5,573 nucleotides of DNA. Origin: Rubritepida sp. Its GTDB lineage: Bacteria; Pseudomonadota; Alphaproteobacteria; Acetobacterales; Acetobacteraceae. Below the pieces are notes generated by a model. It was not told the origin of the DNA and did no database searches. It saw only the letters and a program-made list of their open reading frames with translations. The stretch lies in assembly GCA_014376425.1 (NCBI GenBank), contig JACMRO010000117.1, positions 1-5,573 of the forward strand, read 5' to 3'. Position 1 is the first letter of the stretch; every line of letters starts with the position of its first letter. Both the position numbers and the translations under genes were made by a program. Shown here one piece after another: positions 4,889 through 5,573 of the stretch.

Positions 4889-5573
4889 CCTCACCGCGCA
4901 GCATGGCCACGCAGCCGCCACCGACCGTGGCCCGAATGCCATCGGCGGCACGGTGCGCGGTGACCTGAAGCAGGCTGGGCCGGCCCATTTCGACGCCTTG
5001 CATGATGGCCCATGCATCCCGCTCGCGGCCCGACAGCGAAAGTAGCAGGCCGCCGAGGGGCGTCGCGGCGCTGCCGGTGGCCGGGTCTTCAATGGTGCCC
5101 GATAGCGGGCTGAACATGCGGGAGCGGAGCCGGCCTTCGCCATCCCGCGCGTAGAGGTAGAGCGGCAGACGCGACGGGCCCAGGGCCGGGAATTGCGGCT
5201 GTGCGGCGCGGAAGGCGGCGAGGTCGGGCGCTGCGCGGGACAGCGCATGTGGCGCCACCTCCGCCACCACGAAGCTATTGCCGACCGAGGCCATGATGGG
5301 CGGATGAGTTGCCTGCAGGATGTCCGCTTCGGCCAGGCCGACGCAGGCGGCGACCAGCGCGGCCGGCATGGCCGGGCCGAGCGACAGCGGCTGCGGCGCG
5401 GCCACGGTGGCATCGGTCAGCGCGCTGCCCGACCAGGTCAGCCGCACCTCGACCAGGCCGGCGATCTCCTCGAACCGCAGCAACCCGACCACCGCCCGGT
5501 CGGCCAACGCCCAGCCGGTGCCGACATTGGGGTGTCCGGCAAAGGGCATTTCCGCGATGCGGTTGAAGATTCG
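4878..5573 (-). CDS. PhzF-family isomerase/epimerase-like protein, 5' end missing
   Basis: The gene continues beyond the right edge; 231 C-terminal codons and the TAA stop are present. Reading from the edge, the protein begins RIFNRIAEMPFAGHPNVGTG, the conserved core of PhzF proteins, and later has EDPATGSAATPLGG, the second-domain signature. PhzF of phenazine synthesis is an isomerase; most relatives of this type are of unknown substrate, and nothing here suggests phenazine genes. The N-terminal segment that carries the catalytic glutamate lies outside the window, so activity cannot be judged. An internal ATG at 5549 is not the start, because the family core begins before it. The fold is two similar alpha/beta barrel-like halves; the second half is complete. 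It converges on maf with an 11-bp overlap of the coding ends and no room for a terminator between them. Confidence 0.9.
   Translation of the reverse strand, partial: RIFNRIAEMPFAGHPNVGTGWALADRAVVGLLRFEEIAGLVEVRLTWSGSALTDATVAAPQPLSLGPAMPAALVAACVGLAEADILQATHPPIMASVGNSFVVAEVAPHALSRAAPDLAAFRAAQPQFPALGPSRLPLYLYARDGEGRLRSRMFSPLSGTIEDPATGSAATPLGGLLLSLSGRERDAWAIMQGVEMGRPSLLQVTAHRAADGIRATVGGGCVAMLRGEVTL

Noticed and set aside
3578..5413. Minus-strand open frame of 611 codons spanning ppsR, maf and part of the phzF-like gene.
   Set aside because: It lies antisense to two firmly identified genes and out of frame with a third. Its composition is Arg/His/Pro/Ala-rich with no recognisable motif. Long antisense open frames are expected in very GC-rich DNA.
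1..5573. Search for CRISPR arrays, tRNA or rRNA genes, insertion-sequence ends, toxin-antitoxin or defence genes.
   Set aside because: No regularly spaced repeats, RNA-gene signatures, transposase motifs or unrecognised gene clusters were seen; nearly all of the window is accounted for by six recognised protein families.

Overview
The window is a stretch of strongly GC-rich bacterial chromosome with ordinary housekeeping content. The gene set and order (hemE and hemH on one strand; a PEP-synthase/PPDK regulatory protein and Maf on the other) are typical of Alphaproteobacteria. The high GC, and a TctC/Bug-type solute-binding protein next door, fit a Rhodospirillales/Acetobacteraceae-like organism (inference; no rRNA or marker tree is available).

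Layout. Positions 1-3020 carry four genes, all on the minus strand and read right to left: hemE (uroporphyrinogen decarboxylase), hemH (ferrochelatase), a HAD-superfamily phosphatase that shares a 4-base GTGA overlap with the hemH stop, and the first 46 codons of a tripartite-tricarboxylate-transporter solute-binding protein that runs off the left edge. The gaps are short: about 130 nt between hemE and hemH (60 nt if hemH starts further upstream), an overlap between hemH and the HAD gene, and 9 nt before the binding protein. They look like one transcription unit. Positions 3021-3313 are a 293-bp divergent intergenic region with a perfect hairpin, a 14-bp inverted repeat, short direct repeats and weak promoter-like elements. 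Positions 3314-4888 carry ppsR and a Maf-family nucleotide pyrophosphatase on the plus strand. Positions 4878-5573 carry the C-terminal two thirds or more of a PhzF-family protein on the minus strand. It converges on maf, overlaps its end by 11 bp, and continues past the right edge.

How the genes work together. HemE makes coproporphyrinogen III and HemH inserts iron into protoporphyrin IX, so the left block contributes two steps of heme synthesis; the steps between them must be encoded elsewhere. PpsR would switch PEP synthase or pyruvate phosphate dikinase on and off by phosphorylation. Maf hydrolyses non-canonical or modified nucleotides. No shared pathway links these to heme; their proximity is conserved synteny.

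I found no mobile element, CRISPR array, RNA gene, toxin-antitoxin pair, defence system or other sign of a new biological system. The items worth a second look are modest: the structured divergent intergenic region, the cysteine-rich tail of ferrochelatase, a possible leaderless or near-leaderless hemE start, and the overlapping convergent maf/phzF ends.
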